A stretch of DNA of 64,000 nt, taken from positions 82,618-146,617 of the forward strand of contig SNVD02001388.1 in the NCBI GenBank assembly GCA_013180625.2. The letters run 5' to 3'. This document shows, in pieces, positions 45,428-56,339 of this stretch. Below the pieces are notes generated by a model, which had not been told where the DNA came from, searched no databases, and was given only the letters and a program-made list of their open reading frames with translations. Both the position numbers and the translations under genes were made by a program. This DNA comes from Boswellia sacra. Taxonomy: Eukaryota > Streptophyta > Magnoliopsida > Sapindales > Burseraceae. Each line of letters starts with the position of its first letter. The first letter of the stretch is position 1.

Positions 45428-45620
45428 CACTACAAGAATTTTTTAGATATTTGACACCACCCTTTTTTTTTTACTTGGCAGTTTTTTTAGAAAATGTCAT
45501 CTATAACACTATATTAAAAGTCAAACCAGGCCATTTTCCATATTTGTCACTCTTTGGCCTGACTTTAAATACATATTTATCACATAATTAGATTTTTAAC
45601 AAGTATATACAAATAAAGAA
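45428..45620 (+). repeat. CACTA left terminal and subterminal region
   Basis: Terminus similar to 11351 and 60791. Short phrases shared with 11351-11545 in the same order. Confidence 0.75.
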
Positions 45621-45881
45621 AACGTTTTTATCTCTTTCCCACGCTTTCTTTCATTTCCCTCTTCACTTTTAACTTTCCCTCTCAGTTTTGCCCTAGCCGT
45701 CGCACTCCCTTACTCACCCACGCATCATCACCTCACTGACTCCTTAAACCACGCACTCATCTACTAACCTCATTCATTGTCTCACCCATTCACCCACTCA
45801 TCGTTTACTATGTTCAAATTCGCTTACAATTTTCTTTTCTAGTTCCCTTTTTGTCCTCCAATCTATGGTTTTAGTTCTTCA

Positions 45882-46290
45882 ATGGCTTTCGTCGACGTTG
45901 AGTTCTAGTGCTTCGTTGGGTGCCTTGCTTGGGCCACCACTAACCCCGCCTTGTAGGAGGCCTTCGGTGCCTGATGGCGATGTTATTGAATCGAAGATAA
46001 TCAGCGATCGTGAAACTGGCAAATCTGAAGGATTCGGATTTATTATGTCCTATGACGAGAAGTTGATGAGAGACGCGATCCTGGGGATGAACAGCCAGAA
46101 TCTTGATGGACTTAACATCACAATCAACGAGGCGTAGTCACGCAGAAGCAGTAATGGAGGCGGTGGCGATAGTTATAGTCACGATGGAGGTGGATATGGT
46201 GGCGGTGGACGTTGTGAAGGTGGTGGTGGATACAATCGTGGATATGGCAGCGGTCGTGGTCATGGTGGATCTCGGTATTCTAGAGGTTCT
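45882..46290 (+). pseudogene. Captured glycine-rich RNA-binding protein gene fragment (GRP7-like)
   Basis: These proteins bind RNA in nucleus and cytoplasm. From the ATG at 45882 the frame reads MAFVDVEF, a TAG, then CFVGCLAWATT, matching the RNP2 part of an RRM. After a frameshift near 45970, GDVIESKIISDRETGKSEGF and GFIMSYDEKLMRDAI give the RNP1 region, and GMNSQNLDGLNITINEA completes the RRM. After a TAG, Gly-rich repeats (YGGGGRCEGGGGYNRG) follow to about 46290. The RRM is continuous, with no intron visible. Confidence 0.85.
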
Positions 46291-46351
46291 TTGTTGTTTG
46301 ATTATGGACATATAATATGCTAGATTTCTTGATATCTTCAGTAGATAATAG

Positions 46352-47307
<956 letters not shown>

Positions 47308-47792
47308 GTGTGTCAGGGTTTATGATTAGCGTTTGTGTTGGTTACTTGTTTTCGATAGGTTTTGTGCTTTGTTTTTGATCGCTGCTCCTGGATTATTGTT
47401 ATTGTCTCCTTATAAAAAAAATGTTTTAATGGAATGAAGTATAATTTGTGTATTCCTAGGAACCAGGTTTACAGGGAATATAGACCAATCACATAATTAA
47501 GCTTTTATAATTTGTAGTCATCAACCTTTCCCTACTTGATTGTTGATGCGAACTCTTTAACCTATCAAGCAATGCATTGTTTTTTTGTACACTTTTGCCT
47601 GGCATCTGAGACCTTGCATGCTTGTTGGAAATTTTGTTATTTTAAATTGGTTATATATTTCACTAGCTAGACCTGCATTGCAGCATGGTGATTAGTATTC
47701 TATCTTTTCCTATCCATTCTACAATATTAGTTATTGCTATTATTGGTTTTAAAATGGGCATGTCTTTATTTTTTCTTTTTCCTGAGCTTCCA

Positions 47793-50154
47793 GTATTGTC
47801 GACAGCATTTGCTTGGTTTTTTGTTTAGGCATGGTCGTTATACTGATGGTTGCACATTGTTCTTTCCTCCTAATGCTGTTCCACCACCTCCTCAACCCAA
47901 AAGTATGGGAGTAGTAACTTCATCATCATCCCCTCAAAGACCAGATCCTCTGGCGACTGATTACGGAACCATTGACGATCTTTATGACTTATGTGTTGGC
48001 TATGGTGCAATGCCCATTTTGGAGGAAGTGGTTTCAATGAGAATGTCTTCTGCAAAGGAACAGGATGCAGCTGTAAATCAGTATACAACTGCAGCGCTTG
48101 CCCGTATTTTCGCCTATTGTGAAACTCATAGGCACTTCAATTTTCTATACAAGTTTTAGGTATGAGTGCAGTATTTTTTTTTATCAGTATTTTAAATATT
48201 TATGTTTATGGATTCTCTATTTTTTATATTTGACAAAACTGTTATGTATTTGGAAAAAACAACATTACAAGGATTAGGCAGGCAATCTATAGATAGAACA
48301 TGAACAAGGGTTGAAGTAAACAAAAGTTCTTCTCTTTATTAATTTTTATGGAGAGGTGGCCTGGGTTTATAGTAACAATGTTCATGAGGTTTCTTTTAGA
48401 TGGCTGCTTTCTCTCCAAACTAAAGTCCATTGCTGCATTCAATAATTGACGAATTCATTGGAGAATTGGAACCTCTAATACAGAGCAGAGTAGTTCTAAG
48501 ATGTCAAAGACTGAGCTTGGGTCCCCCTGAAATTATATATTCATTAAACAATTTGCAACAATTTAATATTTCTCATGCAAACAATTTCTTTCTTTTGTTC
48601 TTGCTTCAATTGTTGCTAAACATAGTTATATCGGTATATTTGAGTTTGATAAACCCTACTATTTCCCTCTTTGTTCTTTTATTGTTTGTCATTGGTTTAC
48701 TCATAATTTTCTCCTGGCTCAGGTAATCAAGAAGGACCATGTTACTGTTGGACTTTGCTGTATTCAGTTGTTTATGAATTCTTCCTCCTAGGAGGAGGCT
48801 ATCAAACATTTGGAACACGCTAAGGTAACTCTAATAATTTGTAATGCCAGCTTGTGTTCTAATTTGAGTTGAAAATGGTAGGTTATGTGTTAAAATGTTT
48901 ATTCAGAATCATTGACATGGTATATGAGATGAATTCCCAAAGGTACTTTACAGAATATAATATGAAGTATCTGGCTATATATAATTCAACTTTGTGTGGA
49001 TTCTATGCATGACTTGACATAATTCCTTTCTTCAACTGTGGATCACCCACATGACACTAATTCTATTGTTTTCTTATCTAATAACAAGTGATGTCTTGTG
49101 ACCTTCACAAGTTAAGATTCATCCCTACCCTGAAAGTTCAACAGATGGAAACAACATAGTTATCTAATTTTCTGCTGACTGTTCTTGCATTTTATCTGTA
49201 CAATTAAGTTGTGAGTTCTATAAATTTTTATTAACTGCTCTTCTTTTCTTTTTTTTCTTTTTTTATTTACCTTCCTTTTTCTTCTAGATGCATTTTGATG
49301 AAGGTTGTCAGCTCGTTACAAAGGGTGGAGAATCTACCAAGCTTGTCACAAAGTGTGTTAGAGGCAACAGTGCCTCGGAGAAACTTAGTGAAGGACTTGT
49401 CAAGTTTTCTGCTCGAGTATAAATTCAGGTAACATTTTATCAACTTCAGGGAAAGAATGTTCTATTTACTGTGAGCTGAAAGCATTCCAGAAATATGGAA
49501 GTTCCAGTGTACAAATATTTGGAAAATGAAACTACCTGTTATTTCGCATAAGGCTATATGGTTTCATTAACTACAGTTTAGTTTATGAGAAATTGTGAAA
49601 GTATCATATCTACTGTTTCTTATCTAACTAAATATATAAATAAAATAAACAATTCTGACCACAAAGTGTAATCAGTGTGGATATGTTCTCATGCTTGTAC
49701 GTATTTGCATGGATATGGAGTTCTAATGTACACATGCATACTTGTCATCATACAATATTAATTTCCTATCTTTTGCACTATTACATATTTATAAAGTTGT
49801 CTGATTTAGAATATTTTGATGCTCACTTGTTGGGGATTAGCTCTTGCTTCTTAAGTTCGATTTGGTTAAAATACTAACATTAGTAAGTTAACAAGTGTGT
49901 CATCAAGTCTACATAGCTACTCCATCCATGTGGTTGTTGATGCAATCATTGTTGAGTGAGTATTTACCTTGTTTCAGATGTATGGACTGATTTTCTAATA
50001 CATCATTGCAATATTTCATTGGATTTATAACTCTCATCCTTCTTATGGATTCTTTTGTCTTTTAGGTGGAAGTTGTAAAATCTTTCAATGATTCGGATGG
50101 ACAGCAATGGAAACATTCTCTCTTTGGAAATCCAAATGATCCAGAGACCTTTAG
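47793..50154 (+). pseudogene. Captured fragment of a FYVE26-like protein gene
   Basis: The exons resemble a plant homologue of zinc finger FYVE domain protein 26, but outside the FYVE domain. Exons: 47793-48159 (TDGCTLFFPPNAVPPPPQP, DPLATDYGTIDDLYDLCVGY, AALARIFAYCETHRHFNFLY), 48723-48824 (VIKKDHVTVGLCCIQLFMN, EEAIKHLEHAK), 49288-49438 (GESTKLVTKCVRG, LVKFSARV) and 50066-50154 (VEVVKSFNDSDGQQWKHSLF, NPNDPETF). The last codon of the first exon is TAG where CAG is expected. A stop also follows NSSS in exon 2. The family name is from memory of the text and moderately sure. Confidence 0.6.
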
Positions 50155-50551
50155 GTTAGTGTTAACTTGATTCTTATTTAGTGTTCCATTAGAAGCATTT
50201 ATTATTCTTCAAGGTTCTATCAACAACTGTGATGAAATTCTCAAAAATCTACATTATTATCATCGCCAAAATCCTATTAGAATAGGAAATCAACTGCAAC
50301 TAAAAATTAATAATCAACTTCTAACTGGAAACAGCAAACAGGAACCTGCCTATTAAAAAACGCCAGTTTATCTTAGATATGGATATTCTGAAACTAATAA
50401 AAGTGTTAGCTTATTAACTCTATTTTATTTTGTGATGCTTGAGAATACTACTATGTGTCTTTCTATCATATCATTTCCTTTGTTTGCAATTTTAGCATGT
50501 TTTATTTGTGCTCGTTTTTAATATAATGTGAAGGTTCTTGTCTGTTCGCAG

Positions 50552-50668
50552 TTCAGAATTGATGGTCTGAAGGAGGTTGCGATGAAACTGGCAGTCAGAT
50601 CTAAGGATGAAAATGTTAGTGATATGATCCATGAGATTGTTTCAAGCGGCCAAAACCTTGGCATATAG
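50552..50668 (+). pseudogene. Unidentified captured exon
   Basis: After a 3' splice site (TGTTCGCAG), an open stretch reads FRIDGLKEVAMKLAVRSKD, ENVSDMIHEIVSSGQNLGI and a stop. It looks like real coding sequence but I do not recognise the family. It lies between the FYVE26-like and importin pieces. Confidence 0.4.
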
Positions 50669-51283
50669 ATTGTTCTCTTGCCTGCATTGTGGCATTAGTT
50701 TTTCTTACTTGGATGGACATTAGTTTTTCTCCTTCAATTTCCTTATTTTTCTCCCTTCGTGAATAGATCTAATTCTTGGGTCTCACTTGTTGAGTGCAGT
50801 CTTTGAGGGCTTTATATAGCCTTCTAAGAATGTCTTTAAGCTTGCTTATGGTTTTATTTCTCTTTCTCTTTTCTTAGATTTATTGCTTGCTTTTGTATTT
50901 CTGGGTATCTAATGGTTATTGATATGTAAGATTACTGTCTTATATCTCCTGCAAATTTTCATTATTGAGCGCATGGGTATGAGCATTGATAATAGAATAT
51001 ATGGGATGCAAATGAGTGAAATTTATATGGATATTTTTGTGAAATTTGTTAGTTGATGCATTTTTTTTTTAATTTCTGGTTAGTTAGTCAATTGATATAG
51101 AATGTTGAAAAGGATATTTCGATGCTTAATTTGATTGATGAATGCTGTGGCGCGTCTGTGCAACTTGATTTCATTTGTTTTGCTCTTGAACTGTTTCGAA
51201 TTTATTTGAAATTTTACTAGTATTGATTTCTATCATCTCTGCTAATGTTTTTCTCTTTAATAATTTAGGGATAGTGTTAGACC
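50669..51283. other. Untranslated or intronic DNA between captured pieces
   Basis: T-rich and AT-rich, no coding signal. A TTTAG acceptor at about 51265-51269 precedes the importin start, as expected for an intron in its leader. Confidence 0.5.
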
Positions 51284-51780
51284 ATGGCAATGGAGATTAC
51301 TCAATTTCTATTGGCTGCGCAATCAGCTGATGCAAATATTCGAAATGAGGCAGAGTCTAATCTTAGGCAGCTTCAACAACAAAACCTGCCTTGTTTTCTG
51401 TTGTCTTTGTCGGTTGAGTTTGCAAACAATGACAAACCAACTGAATCTCGTAAGCTTGCTGGTATTGTGCTTAAAAACTCCTTGGATGCAAAGGATGCTA
51501 ATACAAAAAATCTATAGTGAAGCAATGAATGACAATTGACCCAATCAGATGCTCCTGCTCCAGTGAAACAATCAACACTGGAAACTCTTGAATATGTTTG
51601 TGAGGAGATATCCCATCAAGATCTTGTACAAGAGGAAGCGAATGTGGTTCTCACTGCTGTTGTCCAAGGCATGAACCTTGCTGAACATAGTGCTGACGTG
51701 CGCCTCGCAGCAACAAAGGCTTTATATAATGTGTGTGTGTTTCATTGCCCATTGCGTATGATAAATCTGTTGATGGAATT
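51284..51780 (+). pseudogene. Captured importin subunit beta-1 5' fragment, internally deleted
   Basis: Importin beta carries cargo through the nuclear pore. The native start is kept: MAMEITQFLLAAQSADANIR, then AESNLRQLQQQNLPCFLLSL and RKLAGIVLKNSLDAKDA (HEAT repeat 1). A deletion removes about 80 residues near 51510-51537. The frame then reads TQSDAPAPVKQSTLETLEYV, CEEISHQDLVQEEANVVLT and MNLAEHSADVRLAATKALYN (HEAT repeats 3-4). A TAG follows the first part. Confidence 0.9.
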
Positions 51781-51944
51781 TTATCCAGATGTCAAGCATG
51801 GGTGAACTTAATTTGTTGCAACCATATTTCAATAACTAGTTGATGATTGTTTAGTTTATTTCTTTAATGTTTATTACAGTTAATTACCCCTTGAAGATGT
51901 TTTCTTCGGTAATCATTTGATATGAGAATTAATTATGATTCAAG

Positions 51945-52588
51945 TTTTGGATATCTTCTTCAACGGGGAGAAAATAAACAATTTGATCTTCCAGTGAAAA
52001 AGAAAAGTGACATCTGTACAATAATGTATACTAGTGGAACAACTGGTGATCCCAGGGGAGTAATGATTTCAAATGAGGGCGTCGTTACTTTTATTGCTGG
52101 GGTGAAATGCTTACTGGAAAGTGTGAATGAAAAGGTGATTTCTGCTTATTAAACTTGATTCAACAGTTGATTAACAATGGAAGCCAACGTATTATGCTTT
52201 ATTTTCTCTTATTGTAGAGTACATGTATAGCCGTTGAACTTGATTGATCCTGCTTTTCTATTTCATTGGAATGATTTTTTTTTTGGTTAATAACTTTTGG
52301 TGGGAATTATGCAGTTGACCACGAAGGATGTATATCTTTCTTATCTTCCCCTAGCTCATATCTTTGACCGGGCTATCGAGAAGTTGTTTATTTTACAAGG
52401 TGCCTCTATAGGGATCTGGCGTGGGGTGAGTATGGTTACTTATACATTGCTGACATAGTTAGGGTTCTGTATTATAATCTCTTGTATGTTGTTTATTCAG
52501 GATGTCAAATTATTGCTTGAAGATATTGGAGAGCTAAAACCAACTATTTTCTGTGCGGTTCCTCGTCTGCTAGATAGAATATATTCTG
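51945..52588 (+). pseudogene. Captured long-chain acyl-CoA synthetase fragment
   Basis: LACS enzymes activate fatty acids with ATP and CoA. Three exons: about 51945-52134 (QFDLPVKKKSDICTIMYTSG and TTGDPRGVMISNEG, the AMP-binding motif with Arg for the usual Lys), 52315-52425 (LTTKDVYLSYLPLAHIFDRA, ASIGIWRG) and 52501-52588 (DVKLLLEDIGELKPTIFCAV, PRLLDRIYSG). Splice sites are intact. Both ends of the gene are missing. Confidence 0.9.
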
Positions 52589-52833
52589 GTAAGCGTTCAG
52601 AGCTTAAAGAAGTCATTCTGGAAATTTTACAGATCTTTAAAGAAATCAATAAAAAGGATCAAGAATGCTCTGCACGTTTTATATTCTAGTTGGGGCAGTG
52701 AAATTTTCCCACCTTATTCTAATGCAATTATATAGCAATTATATACATTGCTGACAGAGTTAGGGTTCTGTATTATAATCTCTTGTATGTTGTTTTTGGT
52801 TTTTCTGCCTTTGTCTTTTTATTTTCCTCATGA
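52589..52833. other. Junction DNA between LACS and SMC2 pieces
   Basis: An open stretch reading SELKEVILEILQIFKEINKK directly follows but is not recognised. The phrase around TTAGGGTTCTGTATTATAATC at 52458-52490 recurs at about 52759-52787, showing a local duplication. Confidence 0.4.
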
Positions 52834-52834
52834 A

Positions 52835-52929
52835 GCCTGGAGAAAAGGGTCAACAAGAAGGTTATGGCAATGTTTGAGAAAGCAGAAGATGAGTACAATG
52901 ATTTGATTTCCAAGAAAAACATTATTGAG
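52835..52929 (+). pseudogene. SMC2: Captured SMC2 condensin exon
   Basis: SMC2 is a core subunit of condensin. One exon reads LEKRVNKKVMAMFEKAEDEY and NDLISKKNIIE, the coiled-coil end just before the C-terminal ATPase head, followed by a GT donor at 52930. The rest of the gene is absent. Confidence 0.75.
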
Positions 52930-53138
52930 GTTTGTATACATATTTTGTGAACATTGCTCTACCTTCTCCTTGCAAATGCTACTTGTGATGAATTATCATT
53001 CTCTCTTGATAAAAAAAAATAAAGATGTTAATAGAATAGAGAAAATATCTGAGCATAACTACATTAATCGTTAATGCTTCCAGACTTACCAATACTAAGT
53101 CATTAGTTATATCTAATTTCATTGTTAAAATGAGCATA

Positions 53139-55040
53139 GTTGGTGGAAAATCCAATCATAGCAGCTCAGTCAATAGAGGGAGCTGCACAATCTGTAATTC
53201 AGTACTTCGAGAACATGAGGAACTTCCTTATGGCTGTCAAAAAAATACAGCTCTTGACCTTTTAAGCATCTGACTTAGAAAAGGTTTCGTTCCTTAAAAC
53301 TTCTTGATATATTAATCTGCATACTGATGCATTTGAATTATTGAATTCAAAGACTTAGCAGCTCTATTTGCATAGTCATAATTGCATATTAACTACTTCA
53401 CAAGTACTACTCCTAAGATTTGTGCTAGTAAGAAGTGATAATTTCAAATGCCAATATGCTTGGCCCACTATATTTAGATTGTGGAATGCTGGATTTTCCT
53501 TTTTTTGTTTCAGATACTTGTGTTTCTAAGTGTTTAGCAATGTTATCTCTAGACAGCTGACTTCGTGGTTGGTAATACAGGGAGGTTCATCAAGTAAAGT
53601 TGTGGATTGCATTCTCTGTCTGAAAGGATACAATGAGTGGAAGCAAGCAGGAGGAATTGGGGTTTGGAGATAATTATTTGGGGTTTGGAGATACTATAAT
53701 GTGGAATGGAGTCAGTTCTTCAAAACTTAAAAGTGATAATTATTTTTATAAAAGAAATAAATAGTTTTGATAATTAACATGCAATATCAGCTCATCCCCT
53801 TTATATTTTATCTATTATTATGCTTTTGGACATCACTCCTGATGATTTTTTTTTATTTAAACTTTATGCAGAGCAAATATATGTTGACACTCAACTGGTG
53901 ATCAGGTCTGTGCTAGATGGTTTTAATGTCTGTATGTTTGCATATGTTTGCATATATGCAAACTGGCTCGGGGAAGACATACACATGGTAATCCCAAATT
54001 CTACTTAATAGTTGTGTGAATTCCTTAAAATGAAAAAAAAGTACCCTTGTATGCTATATAAAAAATTGGTTTATGATGAACACCTCAATACTGCATGCCA
54101 CTTAAGTAGGAATATTTTCTTAGTCTTGATAAACATAACTGTCACATGACATCTTTCCTTTATTTCTAACAGAGTGGCCCTGATTTGATGACTGAAGAGA
54201 CATGGGGTGTAAATTACCGAGCTCTACGTGACTTATTTCAAATATCAAAGACAAGGGTAGATTTCGTAAAGTATGAAGTGCGTGTCCAGATGATTGAAAT
54301 ATATAATGAACAACTCAGAGATTTGTTAGTCAGTGATGGCTCTAATAGAAGATATCCTTTCAAAATTTCTTTTCATAATAAAATCAATGACTTAATGATT
54401 CTTCTTATATATGTAAATGAGTTTGAGTTGAATTAATAGCTGAGTATTTGATTCACCTTAACAGCCTGTACATTAGACATACGTAACACAGCTTAGGCAA
54501 ATGGCCTTAATGTTCCTGATACCAGTTTGGTTCCAGTAAAAAGTACTGAAGATGTTCTTGACTTGATGAGGATTGGCCAAAAGAATCGTGCTGTTGGTGC
54601 TACTGCACTAAATGAGCGAAGTAGCCATTCCCACAGGTACAGATTAGATAGTCTGCAGAATCTATAAACTCCTTCGCTGTTCACTATGCCTAAATATCTT
54701 AGTAATGGTTTGTGAATGCAACAATCCTCTTACAGCATTTTGACAGTTCATGTCCTAGGCAAAGAGTTGCTCACTGGATCCATTCTTAAGGGTTGCCTTC
54801 ATTTGGTGGATTTCGCTAGAAGTGTTTTGACAGTTCATGTCCTAGGCAAAGAGTTGTTCACTTGCCACATTTTTGGTAGACATATTCAATCTTTTCCTTC
54901 CCAGTATCTTCATTCTTTCATAACTCTTATATGAGTTCCATTTTTTCGTATAGATGGGCAAGCTAAAACACTAATGTTTGTACACATAAATCCTAAAGCA
55001 AATGCTATTGGAGAGACCATCAGCACACTTAAGTGATATT
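53139..55040 (+). pseudogene. Captured kinesin-14 motor gene fragment
   Basis: Kinesin-14s are minus-end microtubule motors. Exons: 53139-53283 (AAQSIEGAAQSVIQYFENMR, with TAA in LLTF-ASDLEK), 53581 to about 53672 (SSKVVDCILCLKGYNEWKQ), about 53866-53990 (SVLDGFNVCMFAY then, after a 12-bp duplication that shifts frame, QTGSGKTYT, the P-loop), 54173 to about 54352 (TWGVNYRALRDLFQISKTR, YNEQLRDLLVSDGSNRR), 54465-54637 (LDLMRIGQKNRAVGATALNE, RSSHSH of switch I), 54736 to about 54823 (GSILKGCLHLVDFA, the switch II region with the Gly lost) and about 54955-55040 (GQAKTLMFVHINP, IGETISTLK). Part of one exon is repeated at 54741 and 54828. The motor is clearly dead. Confidence 0.85.
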
Positions 55041-56335
55041 ATTGCACAGAAACTCTTTGGTATACAGAAACTTCAATTGAGGCGGTTAGTTCTGAAAGTG
55101 GTTAGTTTCTTTCTCATCTCATCTTCTTTATTTGTATATTTTCAAATTAATTAATAATTGTAGTGTTGTATACTGATATTATTGTCTTCACTATGTTGTT
55201 TTGTCCATGACTATTGAGTTAGTGTTAAGTAACCCTATTATATTGATGAGCGAATGCTTACTGGTACTGTCGCAGGATATAAGGGACACTGTGCTCATTT
55301 CATATTTTCTTTATATTGTGGGTTATTGATGTTCCCAACAAATCAGGCAATTTTGCATTGTTTTGTGTTTTATTTTGTATCGAACATATAGCTTTGCGAA
55401 AATCTACTTACTGGCAAAAGAACAACTACTGTTTCCAGGATATAGTTGAATGAGAAGGTAGTCTGTTTGTCCATATAGATTTTGGTTGAACTGTGAGTAG
55501 ATGTTGCTTTATAATTACTTTTGAATTAGATGCTTTCACTTGCTTTTGGGTTGCATATAGTAGCTGGATTTCTAAGTGCGGCGGTTTATCTCAGTGAAGG
55601 CTTGTAAACAAATATTGCTAGATTGGGAATTGGGAAATCGGATGACTGGCTATGGGTGGACATGTAAAGGGTTTAATTTGCTTTTAGCACACTCAGGCTT
55701 GCCTGGATTTTAATCCGTCATCACACTTTTTTTCTTATTTCATTAACTGTTGTTCTGTTCTAGAGAGCAATAGTACTGTCAAATGGTACTGTTGTCTGGG
55801 AAGCCTTCACTATATAGTACTGTCAAATGGTCTGATCATAGAAGCAATATATAGTACTGTCAAATGGTCTGATCATATAGATTGGAAGGAGAAAGAACAA
55901 TGTAAAATTGAAGATCAACCCTGTGTTCTCAGTTAAAACTCTTCAATTGAGAGCAGGTTTTATTACAGTAGTATCTTGAGTGACTCTTGCATTTGAAGTC
56001 ATAATCACCTTCTGTTTTTCATCATTGGGAAGTAGAGAATTAATCTAGTCAATTATTAGTTGTTTGTACCCTTCTAGGATGGCGAGGATTTCCCAATTGA
56101 CATGTTGAAACTAACTTTTTTTATTCTTTTGAGCATAGGGATGGTTCCAATTATCCCGGTGTTTTTGTTTTAACTCAGTTCTGTCCCTATGCTTGTTTGC
56201 AATTGATTTACAGTAGCATTAGAATTTTGTTGATTATGAATCCTTTTGGTGGAACATGAATTTATGCCGCTGTTTTTTTTTTTAATTTTTTTATTTGGTG
56301 GCCAAATTACTGTTAAAATCCATGTTAACAATTCA
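55041..56335. other. Non-coding DNA between kinesin and UFL1 pieces
   Basis: No exon recognised. A short repeat lies at 55771-55878. ATTTGGTGGCCAAA near 56295 resembles the right-end motif of CACTA element 1 but no terminus follows. Confidence 0.45.
55771..55878 (+). repeat. Three copies of a TAGTACTGTCAAATGGT repeat
   Basis: Copies start at 55771, 55815 and 55852. The last two also share TCTGATCATA. Confidence 0.8.
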
Positions 56336-56339
56336 ACAT

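Noticed and set aside
55155..55175. TTGTAGTG near 55162 as a CACTA right end
   Set aside because: The text is AATTGTAGTG, lacking the TTTCTTG part, and no subterminal repeats precede it.
56290..56305. Right end of the 45428 CACTA element at ATTTGGTGGCCAAA
   Set aside because: The motif resembles the right subterminal repeats of element 1, but there is no CTTGTAGTG terminus nearby.
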